DNA of 64,000 bases, from NCBI RefSeq assembly GCF_900177705.1, contig NZ_FXBA01000010.1, positions 1 through 64,000 on the forward strand. The letters are read 5' to 3'. The stretch comes from Fibrobacter sp. UWB15 (GTDB lineage: Bacteria > Fibrobacterota > Fibrobacteria > Fibrobacterales > Fibrobacteraceae). The notes beneath the pieces are model-generated. The model worked only from the letters and a program-made list of their open reading frames with translations. It did not search any database and was not told the origin of the DNA. Every line of letters begins with the position of its first letter. Positions within the stretch are counted from its first letter, which is position 1. Both the position numbers and the translations under genes were made by a program. Positions 1 to 13,292 of this stretch are shown here, in pieces.

Positions 1-95
1 TCGCCCCGGTGGCAATGGAAAAGCAGCTCCGCTTCGCAATCCGCGAAGGTGGCCGTACCGTTGGCGCTGGCTCCGTAACCGAAATCATCAAGTAA
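1..95 (+). CDS. tuf: Elongation factor Tu, 3' end only
   Basis: Only the last 30 codons are present, read in frame from base 3 to the TAA at 93-95. The residues are typical of EF-Tu domain III ([19 protein letters not shown], then VTEIIK). EF-Tu delivers aminoacyl-tRNA to the ribosome as a GTPase. rpmG follows 12 bases later, the common tuf-rpmG-tRNA-Trp-secE-nusG order, which supports the call. The 5' part lies outside the window. Confidence 0.95.
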   Translation, partial: APVAMEKQLRFAIREGGRTVGAGSVTEIIK

Positions 96-107
96 TCGGA
101 TAATAAA

Positions 108-260
108 ATGCCCAGAGAACTCATCACGCTCGAATGCACCGAATGCAATCAGCGCAACTATGACTGCGACAAGAACAAGCGTCTTCATCCCTCCCGCGTG
201 GAGTACAAGAAGTACTGCCCGTTCTGCCGCAAGCATACTGTTCACAAGGAAACCAAGTAA
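108..260 (+). CDS. rpmG: 50S ribosomal protein L33
   Basis: This 50-residue reading frame starts at ATG 108 and is a small zinc-ribbon ribosomal protein of the large subunit. Two cysteine pairs are visible, CTEC near residues 10-13 and CPFC near residues 36-39, so this is a zinc-binding (C+) form of L33. The Lys/Arg-rich composition and length match the family. It sits between tuf and tRNA-Trp and is probably cotranscribed with both. Confidence 0.95.
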   Translation: MPRELITLECTECNQRNYDCDKNKRLHPSRVEYKKYCPFCRKHTVHKETK

Positions 261-272
261 GGAAGTCCGAAT

Positions 273-345
273 AGGTCGGTAGCTCAATTGGTAGAGTCAC
301 GGTCTCCAAAACCGTTGGTTGGGGGTTCGAGTCCCTCCCGACCTG
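273..345 (+). tRNA. tRNA-Trp (anticodon CCA)
   Basis: A cloverleaf can be drawn by eye. The acceptor stem AGGTCGG (273-279) pairs with CCGACCT (338-344), followed by discriminator G345. The D arm contains AGCTCAATTGGTAGAG and the T arm contains GGTTCGAGTCC. The anticodon loop CTCCAAA (304-310) gives anticodon CCA at 306-308, which reads UGG. No CCA end is encoded. A tryptophan tRNA between rpmG and secE is conserved in many bacteria. Confidence 0.95.
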
Positions 346-364
346 CTCACTTCCTGGAGTCATT

Positions 365-553
365 ATGCGCAAGATCCAGCAATATGTCAAGGAATCCATC
401 GAGGAACTGAAGAAAGTTACTTGGCCTACTTGGGAAGAACTTAAGGGTTCGACTTTGGTAGTGATGCTCTTTAGCGTCATTATGGGTCTGTACATTGCCG
501 GACTCGACGTTGGTTTCTCTTGGATTATTGACAAAATTATGGGAAGAGGTTAA
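365..553 (+). CDS. secE: Preprotein translocase subunit SecE
   Basis: A 62-residue protein of the short SecE type. It has an amphipathic N-terminal helix with the family motif KKVTWPTWEEL (about residues 17-27) and one transmembrane segment (about residues 32-54). SecE clamps SecY in the SecYEG channel of the inner membrane. A GGAG ribosome-binding site precedes ATG 365, and nusG starts five bases after the stop. The secE-nusG pairing is near universal in bacteria. Confidence 0.95.
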   Translation: MRKIQQYVKESIEELKKVTWPTWEELKGSTLVVMLFSVIMGLYIAGLDVGFSWIIDKIMGRG

Positions 554-558
554 TTAGT

Positions 559-1098
559 ATGCTTTGGTATGCCATTCACACCTTTTCCGGTCAAGAAAAC
601 AACATTAAGAAACGTATCGAGCAGATGATTGAACGCGAAGGCGTTCAGGAAAAGTTCGGCCGTATCATTGTTCCGACCCGCGAAGTGGTTTCCACCGTTC
701 GCGGTCGTCGTCATGTATCGGTGCAGAACGCAATGCCCACTTACGTTTTCATCGAAATGGTGCTGGACGAGCTCACCCAGCATTTGGTGATGAACATCAA
801 TGGCGTCACCCATTTCTTAGGAATGACACCCACCAAGAGGGTGGCTATTCCTTTACAACAGAGCGAGGTCGATCGTCTTCTTGGAGTTGATCCTAGTGGC
901 TCCGCGGAAGGCGAGATCCAAAATCCGTACACAATTGGCGAAAATGTCCGCATCAAGGAAGGTCCTTTCAAGGACTTTGTGGGCGTCGTAGACGAAATCA
1001 TGGAAGACAAGACCAAGATCAAGGTCATGGTCACGGTCTTCGGTCGTTCTACGCCTGTCGAACTCTCCTACAACCAGGTAGAATCAGACATCGCTTAA
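559..1098 (+). CDS. nusG: Transcription termination/antitermination protein NusG
   Basis: A 179-residue protein with the NGN domain (about residues 1-110, beginning WYAIHTFSGQE) and a C-terminal KOW domain (about residues 125-179, with GPFKDFVGVV). NusG binds RNA polymerase across the cleft and links it to Rho or to the ribosome. Length and domain order are normal. It lies between secE and rplK in the classic secE-nusG-rplKAJL-rpoBC block. Confidence 0.97.
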   Translation: MLWYAIHTFSGQENNIKKRIEQMIEREGVQEKFGRIIVPTREVVSTVRGRRHVSVQNAMPTYVFIEMVLDELTQHLVMNINGVTHFLGMTPTKRVAIPLQQSEVDRLLGVDPSGSAEGEIQNPYTIGENVRIKEGPFKDFVGVVDEIMEDKTKIKVMVTVFGRSTPVELSYNQVESDIA

Positions 1099-1127
1099 GA
1101 CTACGGTTTTGAAACGGAGATAACACA

Positions 1128-1553
1128 GTGGCAAAGAAAATCACAGGTTATATTAAGCTCCAGATTCCTGCAGGCGCCGCAAACCCGGCTCCTCCGGTGG
1201 GTCCCGCCCTTGGTCAGAAGGGTGTGAACATCATGGAATTCTGCAAGCAGTTCAACGCTAAGACCCAGAACGACAAGGGTATGATTATCCCGGTCGTTAT
1301 CACGGTCTATGCCGATAAGAGCTTTACCTTCATCACGAAGGTATCGCCGGTTCCGGCCCTCATCAAGAAGGCTGCCGGCATTGAAAGCGGCTCTGGCGAA
1401 CCCAACCGTAAGAAAGTTGGTAAGCTCACCAAGGCCCAGGTCCAGGATATCGCCCAAAAGAAGATGCCGGATCTAAACACAATCGACCTCGAAGCCGCTA
1501 TGCGCATGGTCGCGGGTACTGCTCGCTCCATGGGCGTTGAAGTGGTTGACTGA
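1128..1553 (+). CDS. rplK: 50S ribosomal protein L11
   Basis: A 141-residue L11 starting at GTG 1128, with the motif [16 protein letters not shown] near the N-terminus and the C-terminal rRNA-binding domain ending in GTARSMG. L11 forms the GTPase-associated centre stalk base with 23S rRNA and is needed for RelA-type stringent sensing. The GTG start is chosen because it gives the conserved N-terminus [16 protein letters not shown]. rplA follows 39 bases downstream. Confidence 0.97.
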   Translation: MAKKITGYIKLQIPAGAANPAPPVGPALGQKGVNIMEFCKQFNAKTQNDKGMIIPVVITVYADKSFTFITKVSPVPALIKKAAGIESGSGEPNRKKVGKLTKAQVQDIAQKKMPDLNTIDLEAAMRMVAGTARSMGVEVVD

Positions 1554-1592
1554 GGCAGGTAATTCACCGTTACGTATCTGACAGGAAACACC

Positions 1593-2279
1593 ATGTTCAG
1601 AGGAAAAAAATACAAGAAGATTGCTGAAAGCATCGACCGTAACAAGGCTTACGATCTTGCCGAAGCAGTCCAAATCCTTAAAAAGTCCGAATTGAAGTTC
1701 GACCAGACGGTCGAAATCCACTTCAATCTCGGTGTGGACCCAAAACATTCCGACCAAGTGGTTCGTGGCACTGTCGTGCTGCCGCATGGTACCGGTCGTC
1801 AGGTCCGCGTCTTGGTTTTCTGCAAGGACAATAACCTTGAAGTTGCAAAGAACGCAGGCGCAGACTACGCTGGTGGTGCTGACTTGGTTCAGAAGATTCA
1901 GGAAGGCTGGCTGGACTTTGATTCCGTCGTTGCTACTCCCGACATGATGCCGGTGATTAGTAAGGTCGCTAAGGTCCTCGGTCCTCGCGGTTTGATGCCT
2001 TCTCCGAAGGCCGGCACGGTTACGGTTAACGTGGCCCAGACGGTTAAGGAACTCAAGGCTGGTAAGATTCAGTACCGCGTTGACAAGGGCGCCAACGTCC
2101 ATGCCCCCGTAGGCAAACTCTCCTTCGGCGTCGATCAGCTGGTTGAAAACACCAAGGCTGTGATCGATTCCGTTGTCAAGAACAAGCCTCAATCTTCTAA
2201 GGGCACCTACATTAAGAGCCTTACGTTGTCTGCAACGATGGCTCCGGGCATCAAACTTGATATGGCACTGACGCGATAG
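1593..2279 (+). CDS. rplA: 50S ribosomal protein L1
   Basis: A 228-residue L1 beginning [15 protein letters not shown], with the signature for binding 23S rRNA and its own mRNA around [16 protein letters not shown] (about residues 126-141). L1 moves with the E-site stalk to release tRNA. In other bacteria L1 represses its own rplK-rplA message. No obvious L1-binding mimic was worked out here. An AGGAAAC site precedes the ATG, and rplJ begins eight bases after the stop. Confidence 0.97.
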   Translation: MFRGKKYKKIAESIDRNKAYDLAEAVQILKKSELKFDQTVEIHFNLGVDPKHSDQVVRGTVVLPHGTGRQVRVLVFCKDNNLEVAKNAGADYAGGADLVQKIQEGWLDFDSVVATPDMMPVISKVAKVLGPRGLMPSPKAGTVTVNVAQTVKELKAGKIQYRVDKGANVHAPVGKLSFGVDQLVENTKAVIDSVVKNKPQSSKGTYIKSLTLSATMAPGIKLDMALTR

Positions 2280-2287
2280 GAGACACC

Positions 2288-2824
2288 ATGAAAGCTGTAG
2301 TTAAAAAACAACAGACTGTGGACGCGCTCGTCGAGTCCTTCAATGGCGCTACCGCCGTTTATCTGCTCAATTATCAAGGCATGACCGTAGAAAAGGACAA
2401 TGCCCTTCGCAAGGCACTCGCATCTAAGGGTGTGAAGTACCACGCTGTGAAGAATACTCTTCTCAAGCGCGTGCTCGCTGCTCTTAAGGTCGAAGGTCTC
2501 GACGATTTGCTGACCGGCGCAACTTCTGTGATGGTCGGCTTCGAAGAAGATCCGCTTCTGCCTGCTCGCGAAATTGAAGCATTCCACAAAGCAAACCCCG
2601 ATTTCTTGGTTGCCAAGAGCGTGTACCTTGATGGCAAGGCGATGCCTGGCTCCGAAGTCGTGAACCTCTCCAAGATCCCGGATCGTAAGGGTATGATCGC
2701 TCAGATCGTCTCCATCGCTCTCGGACCTGGCTCCACGATCGCCGGTCAAATCAAGACACTCCAGGAAAAGCTGGAAAAAGAATCGGGCTCCGAAGCTGCT
2801 CCCGAAGCCGCTGCGGAAGCTTAA
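2288..2824 (+). CDS. rplJ: 50S ribosomal protein L10
   Basis: A 178-residue L10 (bL10/uL10), the anchor of the L7/L12 stalk. The N-terminal globular part contains LNYQGMTV and YHAVKNTLLKRVL, and the C-terminal helix that binds L12 dimers ends in an Ala/Glu-rich tail. The gap to rplA is only eight bases, so the long L10 leader seen upstream of rplJ in many bacteria cannot fit here. Any L10 autoregulation must act elsewhere in the transcript. Confidence 0.96.
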   Translation: MKAVVKKQQTVDALVESFNGATAVYLLNYQGMTVEKDNALRKALASKGVKYHAVKNTLLKRVLAALKVEGLDDLLTGATSVMVGFEEDPLLPAREIEAFHKANPDFLVAKSVYLDGKAMPGSEVVNLSKIPDRKGMIAQIVSIALGPGSTIAGQIKTLQEKLEKESGSEAAPEAAAEA

Positions 2825-2875
2825 CAACAAACCACAAACCAAAAAATTTAAACGGAATAATCGGAGAAACACATC

Positions 2876-3247
2876 ATGGCAACTGATATCAAGGCACTGG
2901 GCGATCAAATCGTTGGTCTTACCCTTCTCGAAGCCAAGGCTTTGGCTGACTACCTTAAAGAAACCCACGGCATCGAAGCTGCTGCCGGTGGCGCCGTCGT
3001 AATGGCCGCCGCTGCTGCCGCTCCTGCTGAAGAAAAGACTGAATTCGACGTGATCCTCGTCGAATGCGGCGCTAAGAAGATGGACGTCCTCAAGGCCGTT
3101 CGCGCTATCACCGGTCTGGGCCTCAAGGAAGCTAAGGACCTGGTCGAAAAGGCCAACAGCGTGGTTAAGGAAGCAATGCCGAAGGCCGACGCTGAAAAGC
3201 TCAAGAAGGACCTGGAAGATCTCGGAGCAAAGGTCGCTCTGAAGTAA
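2876..3247 (+). CDS. rplL: 50S ribosomal protein L7/L12
   Basis: A 123-residue L7/L12 stalk protein with an N-terminal dimerisation domain, an Ala-rich hinge (about residues 38-53) and the C-terminal factor-binding domain with [14 protein letters not shown]. It recruits and activates translational GTPases. A GGAG site precedes ATG 2876. A 131-base gap with a hairpin separates it from rpoB, the usual position for partial termination between ribosomal and polymerase genes. Confidence 0.97.
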   Translation: MATDIKALGDQIVGLTLLEAKALADYLKETHGIEAAAGGAVVMAAAAAAPAEEKTEFDVILVECGAKKMDVLKAVRAITGLGLKEAKDLVEKANSVVKEAMPKADAEKLKKDLEDLGAKVALK

Positions 3248-3281
3248 TGCTTTCACTTCATTGACTTATTATATGCCAACT

Positions 3282-3306
3282 GCCTGCACTGTATGTGCGG
3301 GCTTTT
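3282..3306 (+). terminator. Possible attenuator hairpin between rplL and rpoB
   Basis: GCCTGCAC (3282-3289) can pair with GTGCGGGC (3295-3302) with one G-U pair and a five-base loop, and four T residues follow. The short T-run suggests partial rather than complete termination, which would fit lower rpoBC than rplJL expression. No convincing promoter was found in the rest of the gap. Confidence 0.4.
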
Positions 3307-3378
3307 GGTGTATAATGTTTGTCACTATTTTTTGCTATTTTTAGATAAAAAAGCTCTTCACCGGATGAGGTATTTCAA

Positions 3379-7650
<4,272 letters not shown>

Positions 7651-7651
7651 T

Positions 7652-10600
7652 ATGGTCGAAGAAATTGAACGCGACAATTCTGGCGATATTTCGATTCACC
7701 TCGCCGCTCCGGAAATGATCCGCAGCTGGTCCCACGGTGAAGTGACCAAGCCCGAAACCATCAACTACCGTTCCTTCAAGCCTGAAAAGGATGGTCTTTT
7801 CTGCGAAAAGATCTTTGGACCGGTGAAGAACTGGGAATGTAACTGCGGTAAGTTCAAGCGTATCCGTTACAAGGGTGTCGTTTGCGACCGTTGCGGCGTG
7901 GAAGTGACTCACTCCAACGTGCGCCGTAAGTACATGGGCCACATTGAACTTGCTATTCCTCTGACTCACACCTGGTTCGTCCGTAACCAGCCGTGCGTCA
8001 TTGGTGCTCTGTTGAACCTTTCCACCAAGGATCTCGACAACATCATCTACTACGAAAAGTATGTTGTGATCGATCCGGGTGACGCTGACCTTGAACCGAA
8101 TGCCTTGATTGATGAAGCCCAGTATCAGGACCTCACCAACGAAGGCCGTACGTTCGACGCCAAGATGGGTGCCTCCGCTATCAAGCAGCTGCTTGACCGC
8201 GTGGACCTCACTGCCCTTTCTGCAGAACTCCGCACTCAGGCTATGTCCAAGTCCAAGACCAAGCAGGAAGACGCTTTGAAGCGCCTCAAGGTCGTGGATT
8301 CCTTCCTCAAGTCTCAGCGCGACAGCTTCCGTAGCTACTACGAAGATCCTGAAAAGGCCCAGAAGGCCGACAGCCAGCAGCCCTGGCTCCGTGGCCTCGC
8401 CGAAGCCGTTGCTGAATTCAAGGCTAACTACGAAGCCAAGCACGACAACTTTGTGGTTGCCGACGCTTACGAAGAATTCCGCAAGATGTACCCGAGCGAA
8501 GCACGCCTTCTCGCTAACCAGCCGTCCTGGATGATTCTCGACGTGCTTCCGGTGATTCCGCCTGATCTTCGTCCGCTCGTACCGCTCGAAGGCGGCCGTT
8601 TCGCAACGTCCGATTTGAACGAACTTTATCGCCGCGTCATCAACCGCAACAACCGTTTGAAGAAGTTGATTGACCTCCGTGCGCCGAACGTGATTCTCTG
8701 CAACGAAAAGCGTATGTTGCAGGAAGCCGTTGACCAGCTGTTCGACAGCGGCCGTCGCACTGCCCGTACGGGTTCTGCACGTCCGATGAAGAGCCTCGCC
8801 GAACTCCTGAAGGGTAAGCAGGGCCGCTTCCGTATGAACTTGCTCGGTAAGCGCGTGGACTACTCCGGTCGTTCCGTGATCGTGGTGGGCCCGGAACTCC
8901 GCATGCATCAGTGCGGTCTCCCGAAGCGCATGGCTCTCGAACTTTATAAGCCGTTCATCATCCACCGTTTGGAAGAAGAAGGTATCGTTTATACCCTCAA
9001 GTCCGCTAAGAAGTACGTGGACGCCGAACGTCCGGAAGTGTGGGATATCCTCGAAGAAATTATCGAAGACCACCCGGTGATGTTGAACCGTGCCCCGACG
9101 CTTCACCGTCTGGGTATCCAGGCGTTCTACCCGCGCCTGATCGAAGGTAACGCAATCCGCCTCCACCCGTTGGTCTGTACTGCATTTAACGCAGACTTCG
9201 ACGGTGACCAGATGGCATGCCACCTTCCGCTGTCTTTCGAAACGCAGCTTGAATGCCGCGTTCTCATGCTCTCTTCGAACAACATTCTTCACCCGGCTTC
9301 CGGTCAGCCGATTGCTGTGCCCGGCCAGGATATCGTGCTCGGTCTGTACTACCTGACCAAGCCGCGTCCGGCTCGTAAGGGTGAAGGCATGCACTTCTTC
9401 GACTCTGCCGAAGCCGTGCGCGCTTACGAAAACGGTGTTGTCGATCTGAACGCAATCGTTTACTTGAAGCTTAAGGCTGGTCAGAAGATTTACATGGGCG
9501 CCCTCGAAAAGGATGCCGTGTGCCTCCGCGAATCTGCCGACGATAACGGCAATATCGAACAGGCTGTCAAGGCTGGCGAAAAGATCAAGTTCCTTACCCT
9601 TAAGGAAGACAATGTTATCAAGACGACCGTCGGTCGTATCATCTTCAACGAATTCGTTCCGAAGGAACTTGGCTACGCCAACGAAACCTTCGGCAAGAAG
9701 GTGATTGCGAAGTCCATTGACGACCTGTACCGCCGCACCGGTAACCGCGTGACCGTGGATTACCTGGATGACCTGAAGGCCAACGGTTACAAGTGGGCTA
9801 CCCGCGCTGGTTCTTCTGTGGCTATCGCCGAAATGGTGATTCCGAAGGAAAAGCAGGAAATGCTCGACAAGGCTGCCGAACAGGTTTCCCGCATCCGTAG
9901 CCTCTATGAAGACGGTGTGATTACCGACGGTGAACGTTATAACCAGACCATTGACGTGTGGTCCAAGACGACCTCCGAAGTTGCTGCCAAGCAGTGGGAC
10001 TTGCTCTCCAGCGACCGTGACGGCTTCAACCCGGTTTACATGATGGCCGACTCCGGTGCTCGTGGTAGCCGCGAACAGATTAAGCAGCTGTCCGGTATGC
10101 GTGGTTTGATGCAGAAGCCGATCAAGCAGCTCGGTGGTCAGGAAGTTATTGAAAACCCGATTAAGTCCTGCTTCCGTGAAGGCCTTAACGTGATGGAATA
10201 CTTCATCTCGTCTCACGGTGCTCGTAAGGGTTTGGCAGATACCGCTCTTAAGACGGCTGACGCTGGTTACTTGACTCGTCGTCTCGTGGACGTGGGCCAG
10301 GACCTCGTGATTACCGAAGAAGACTGCGGTACCACGAATGGTATTGAAGTGTCCGCATTCAAGGACGGCGACGATACCGTGATCGCTCTTGAAGAACGTC
10401 TCCTCGGTCGTGCTCCGGTGGACGACATCAAGCACCCGGTGACTGGCGAAGTGATCGTCAAGGCCGGCGAACTCGTGACCGAACGCGATCTTCCGAAGAT
10501 CTCCGCTACGGGTCTTGAACACATCAAGATGCGTTCCGTGCTCACCTGCGATTCCCGCAATGGTGTCTGCTCCAAGTGCTATGGCCGTATGCTTGCTTCC

Positions 10601-12097
10601 GGTCGTCCGGTTGACCTGGGCGAAGCCGTGGGTGTGCTCGCTGCACAGTCCATCGGTGAACCGGGTACGCAGCTTACCCTCCGTACCTTCCACATCGGTG
10701 GTGCTTCTTCTCGTCTTACTGTCGAAAGCGACAAGAAGGCAACCGTCGATGGCCACATCGAACTCGAACAGGTCGAAACTGTCGAACACGAAGGCCAGAA
10801 GGTCGTTACCAGCCGCATGGCTGAACTCGTTATCTTTGACAAGACCGGCATCAACAAGGGTCGTTACCAGATTCCGTACGGCTCTATCCTCCATGTCGAA
10901 AACGGCGCCGCAGTTACTGCAGGCCAGGTAATGTTCGAATGGGATCCGTATAACAGCCCGATTATCAGTAACGTTTCTGGTAAGGTTGTTCTTACGGACA
11001 TGGTTGAAAACCGCACCTACCGTTCCGAAACTGACGAAGTCACTGGCGTGGAAACCTGGACCGTGATTAGCGACAAGCAGCACGGCAAGAAGGACCTCCA
11101 CCCGGCAGTTACCATCGTTGATTCTTCTAACACGAAGATTGGTAACTACATGCTTCCGGACGGCGCAATCCTTACCGTTAAGGCTGGCGAAATGGTGAGC
11201 GTCGGTCAGACTGTTGCAAAACTTCCGCGCGCTGCCGGTAAGACCCGCGATATTACGGGTGGTCTTCCGCGCGTGGCCGAACTCTTCGAAGCTCGCGTTC
11301 CGAAGAACAAGGCATTCATCGCTCCGATCGACGGTCTGGTCGAAAAGATCGAAGAAGTCCGCAACAACCAGGTAGTTTATATTAAGATGGATGACCAGGA
11401 AGAGAAAGTGCTGGTTCCCCGCGGCGTCCATCTGGCGGTCAACGAAGGTGACCGTGTCCACATTGGTCAGAAGATCAGTGAAGGCAGCGTGGATCCCCAC
11501 GATATCCTCGACGTCCTTGGTCCTGAAGAGGTCCAGCGTCACTTGGTGAACGAAATCCAGGCGGTGTACCGCCTGCAGGGTGTGGCTATCGCAGATAAGC
11601 ACATCGAATGTATCGTCCGCCAGATGATGCGTAAGGTGAAGGTCAAGGATTCCGGAGACTCCGAACTGCTTCCGGGCGAAGAAATTTCCAAGGCCCGTCT
11701 CCGCGCAGAGAACGACCGCTTGGTCGCACTCGGCAAGACTCCGGCGACCTTCACGCCGATGCTCCTTGGTATCACGAAGGCATCCTTGGCGACAGACAGC
11801 TTCATTTCTGCCTGCTCGTTCCAGGAGACCACCAAGATCCTTACCCGCGCTTCCATCGAAGGTAGCGTCGACCCGCTCCTGGGTCTTAAGGAAAACGTGA
11901 TTATGGGTCGTCTTATTCCGTGCGGTACTGGCGCACGCCACCTGAGGAACGTCCAGGTGGTGGATGCCGATGCCGAACTGGATGCCGCGGCTCGGCCTAT
12001 GGGTATCCAGGGCGATTACACCGGATCTGACGATAACGATATCCAGATGTTGGATAACGAAATCGGCATCAATGACGATGATGATTCGGATAATTAA
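7652..12097 (+). CDS. rpoC: DNA-directed RNA polymerase subunit beta'
   Basis: A beta' subunit of 1481 residues. The catalytic magnesium loop NADFDGDQM lies at about residues 513-521. The N-terminal zinc ribbon shows CNCG and CDRCG, and the second zinc site shows CSKCYGR. The tail is unusually acidic (DNDIQ, NDDDDSDN). ATG 7652, just after the rpoB stop, is preferred because GGAGATAAG lies about ten bases upstream. ATG 7637 inside rpoB would place the same GGAG within the coding sequence. Confidence 0.97.
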   Translation: MVEEIERDNSGDISIHLAAPEMIRSWSHGEVTKPETINYRSFKPEKDGLFCEKIFGPVKNWECNCGKFKRIRYKGVVCDRCGVEVTHSNVRRKYMGHIELAIPLTHTWFVRNQPCVIGALLNLSTKDLDNIIYYEKYVVIDPGDADLEPNALIDEAQYQDLTNEGRTFDAKMGASAIKQLLDRVDLTALSAELRTQAMSKSKTKQEDALKRLKVVDSFLKSQRDSFRSYYEDPEKAQKADSQQPWLRGLAEAVAEFKANYEAKHDNFVVADAYEEFRKMYPSEARLLANQPSWMILDVLPVIPPDLRPLVPLEGGRFATSDLNELYRRVINRNNRLKKLIDLRAPNVILCNEKRMLQEAVDQLFDSGRRTARTGSARPMKSLAELLKGKQGRFRMNLLGKRVDYSGRSVIVVGPELRMHQCGLPKRMALELYKPFIIHRLEEEGIVYTLKSAKKYVDAERPEVWDILEEIIEDHPVMLNRAPTLHRLGIQAFYPRLIEGNAIRLHPLVCTAFNADFDGDQMACHLPLSFETQLECRVLMLSSNNILHPASGQPIAVPGQDIVLGLYYLTKPRPARKGEGMHFFDSAEAVRAYENGVVDLNAIVYLKLKAGQKIYMGALEKDAVCLRESADDNGNIEQAVKAGEKIKFLTLKEDNVIKTTVGRIIFNEFVPKELGYANETFGKKVIAKSIDDLYRRTGNRVTVDYLDDLKANGYKWATRAGSSVAIAEMVIPKEKQEMLDKAAEQVSRIRSLYEDGVITDGERYNQTIDVWSKTTSEVAAKQWDLLSSDRDGFNPVYMMADSGARGSREQIKQLSGMRGLMQKPIKQLGGQEVIENPIKSCFREGLNVMEYFISSHGARKGLADTALKTADAGYLTRRLVDVGQDLVITEEDCGTTNGIEVSAFKDGDDTVIALEERLLGRAPVDDIKHPVTGEVIVKAGELVTERDLPKISATGLEHIKMRSVLTCDSRNGVCSKCYGRMLASGRPVDLGEAVGVLAAQSIGEPGTQLTLRTFHIGGASSRLTVESDKKATVDGHIELEQVETVEHEGQKVVTSRMAELVIFDKTGINKGRYQIPYGSILHVENGAAVTAGQVMFEWDPYNSPIISNVSGKVVLTDMVENRTYRSETDEVTGVETWTVISDKQHGKKDLHPAVTIVDSSNTKIGNYMLPDGAILTVKAGEMVSVGQTVAKLPRAAGKTRDITGGLPRVAELFEARVPKNKAFIAPIDGLVEKIEEVRNNQVVYIKMDDQEEKVLVPRGVHLAVNEGDRVHIGQKISEGSVDPHDILDVLGPEEVQRHLVNEIQAVYRLQGVAIADKHIECIVRQMMRKVKVKDSGDSELLPGEEISKARLRAENDRLVALGKTPATFTPMLLGITKASLATDSFISACSFQETTKILTRASIEGSVDPLLGLKENVIMGRLIPCGTGARHLRNVQVVDADAELDAAARPMGIQGDYTGSDDNDIQMLDNEIGINDDDDSDN

Positions 12098-12107
12098 CCC
12101 GAGATAC

Positions 12108-12136
12108 TTGAAAAAAATTGGAAAAGAAACTATATT
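12108..12136 (+). promoter_or_regulatory. Promoter for rpsL-rpsG
   Basis: TTGAAA (12108-12113) and TATATT (12131-12136) are separated by exactly 17 bases, close to the sigma-70 consensus, and lie 28 bases before the rpsL start. The short rpoC-rpsL gap therefore probably carries its own promoter in addition to readthrough from rpoC. Confidence 0.6.
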
Positions 12137-12163
12137 TGCACTCCAAAATCTAGGAGATTAACA

Positions 12164-12553
12164 GTGCCAACTATTCAACAGCTCGTCCGCAACGGACGTG
12201 AACAGATCAGCAACAAGACCGCTTCCGTGGCCTTGAAGTCCTGCCCCCAGAAGCGCGGTGTTTGCACCCGCGTGTACACCAGCACCCCGAAGAAGCCGAA
12301 CTCTGCTCTTCGTAAGATCGCCCGTGTGCGTCTTTCCAACAAGATGGAAGTGACCGCATACATTCCTGGTGAAGGCCACAACCTCCAGGAACACTCCATC
12401 GTGCTCATCCGCGGTGGTCGTGTGAAGGACGTCCCCGGTGTTCGTTACCACATCATCCGTGGTACTTTGGATACCCAGGCTGTGAACGGTCGTCAGAACG
12501 GCCGCTCCAAGTACGGTGTTAAGAAGAAAGGTGCCGCTCCGGCCAAGAAGTAA
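12164..12553 (+). CDS. rpsL: 30S ribosomal protein S12
   Basis: A 129-residue S12 read from GTG 12164 ([12 protein letters not shown]). It contains the conserved decoding-site sequences [17 protein letters not shown] and [11 protein letters not shown], with lysines at the streptomycin-sensitive positions intact. S12 monitors codon-anticodon pairing in the A site. An AGGAG site precedes the GTG. rpsG follows 12 bases later, and fusA is not seen within the window after rpsG. Confidence 0.97.
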   Translation: MPTIQQLVRNGREQISNKTASVALKSCPQKRGVCTRVYTSTPKKPNSALRKIARVRLSNKMEVTAYIPGEGHNLQEHSIVLIRGGRVKDVPGVRYHIIRGTLDTQAVNGRQNGRSKYGVKKKGAAPAKK

Positions 12554-12565
12554 GGAAGGTAGAAT

Positions 12566-13042
12566 ATGTCTAGAAGAAGAAAGGCTCTCCATCGCTCCAT
12601 CCTCCCGGATCCGCGTTACAAGTCCACGCTCGTTACCGAACTCGTCGGTGTCGTGCTGAAGCAGGGCAAGAAGACCATCGCTGAACAGATCGTCTATACC
12701 GCTCTCGAAAACCTCGGCCAGAAGCTCGAAGGTCCGGAATCTCCGCTCGAAAAGTTCGAACTCTGCCTCGAAAACATCAAGCCGCGTCTCGAAGTGAAGT
12801 CCCGCCGTATCGGTGGTGCCAACTACCAGGTTCCTATGGAAGTTGCACCGGACCGCGCCAAGGCCCTCGCTCTCCGTTGGTTGCTCGACGCTGCCCGTAA
12901 CCGCAACGAAGCCAACATGGCTGACCGCCTTGCTGCAGAACTCGTTGCCGCCAAGAACGGTGAAGGCAACGCTGTCCGCAAGAAGAACGACACGCACAAG
13001 ATGGCCGAAGCCAACAAGGCTTTCGCCCACTTCCGTTTCTAA
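12566..13042 (+). CDS. rpsG: 30S ribosomal protein S7
   Basis: A 158-residue S7, the primary assembly protein of the 30S head. It begins SRRRKALHR and contains ENIKPRLEVKSRRIGGANYQ and the DTHKMAEANKAFAHF C-terminus. Length and conserved blocks are normal. It is the last gene of the block, because a strong terminator follows within 35 bases and the next gene is a secreted glycosidase. fusA and tufA, often next in other bacteria, are absent here. Confidence 0.97.
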   Translation: MSRRRKALHRSILPDPRYKSTLVTELVGVVLKQGKKTIAEQIVYTALENLGQKLEGPESPLEKFELCLENIKPRLEVKSRRIGGANYQVPMEVAPDRAKALALRWLLDAARNRNEANMADRLAAELVAAKNGEGNAVRKKNDTHKMAEANKAFAHFRF

Positions 13043-13074
13043 TTCTTGCATTAGCTGAGAATTATCCTAGAGGG

Positions 13075-13105
13075 AAGGCTCGCTGTAAACAGCGAGCCTT
13101 TTCTG
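13075..13105 (+). terminator. Intrinsic terminator after rpsG
   Basis: AAGGCTCGCTG (13075-13085) pairs perfectly with CAGCGAGCCTT (13090-13100) around a TAAA loop and is followed by TTCTGTTTT. It ends the ribosomal/polymerase transcript. Confidence 0.85.
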
Positions 13106-13292
13106 TTTTGTGCAGTTAGGGTTTGCCGGAACACATACGTAGACTAAAATTCTAACACAAAAATGCCGAAATTTTGCGTAATTAGGCGTTTAAAACCGAA
13201 CAACGCAAATAGTTGGACTTTTATTGCTTTTGTATACAGCGGGATTTATCTTTGCGGTAAAGGGTAAAAACAAAACACTAATGGGAGTGAAA

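Noticed and set aside
3261-3316. TTGACT and TATAAT between rplL and rpoB as a promoter
   Set aside because: The two hexamers are 44 bases apart, and neither has a partner at proper spacing.
13224-13292. Longer N-terminus for the GH8 protein
   Set aside because: The extension adds a second hydrophobic stretch before the real signal peptide. GGGAGTG precedes ATG 13293.
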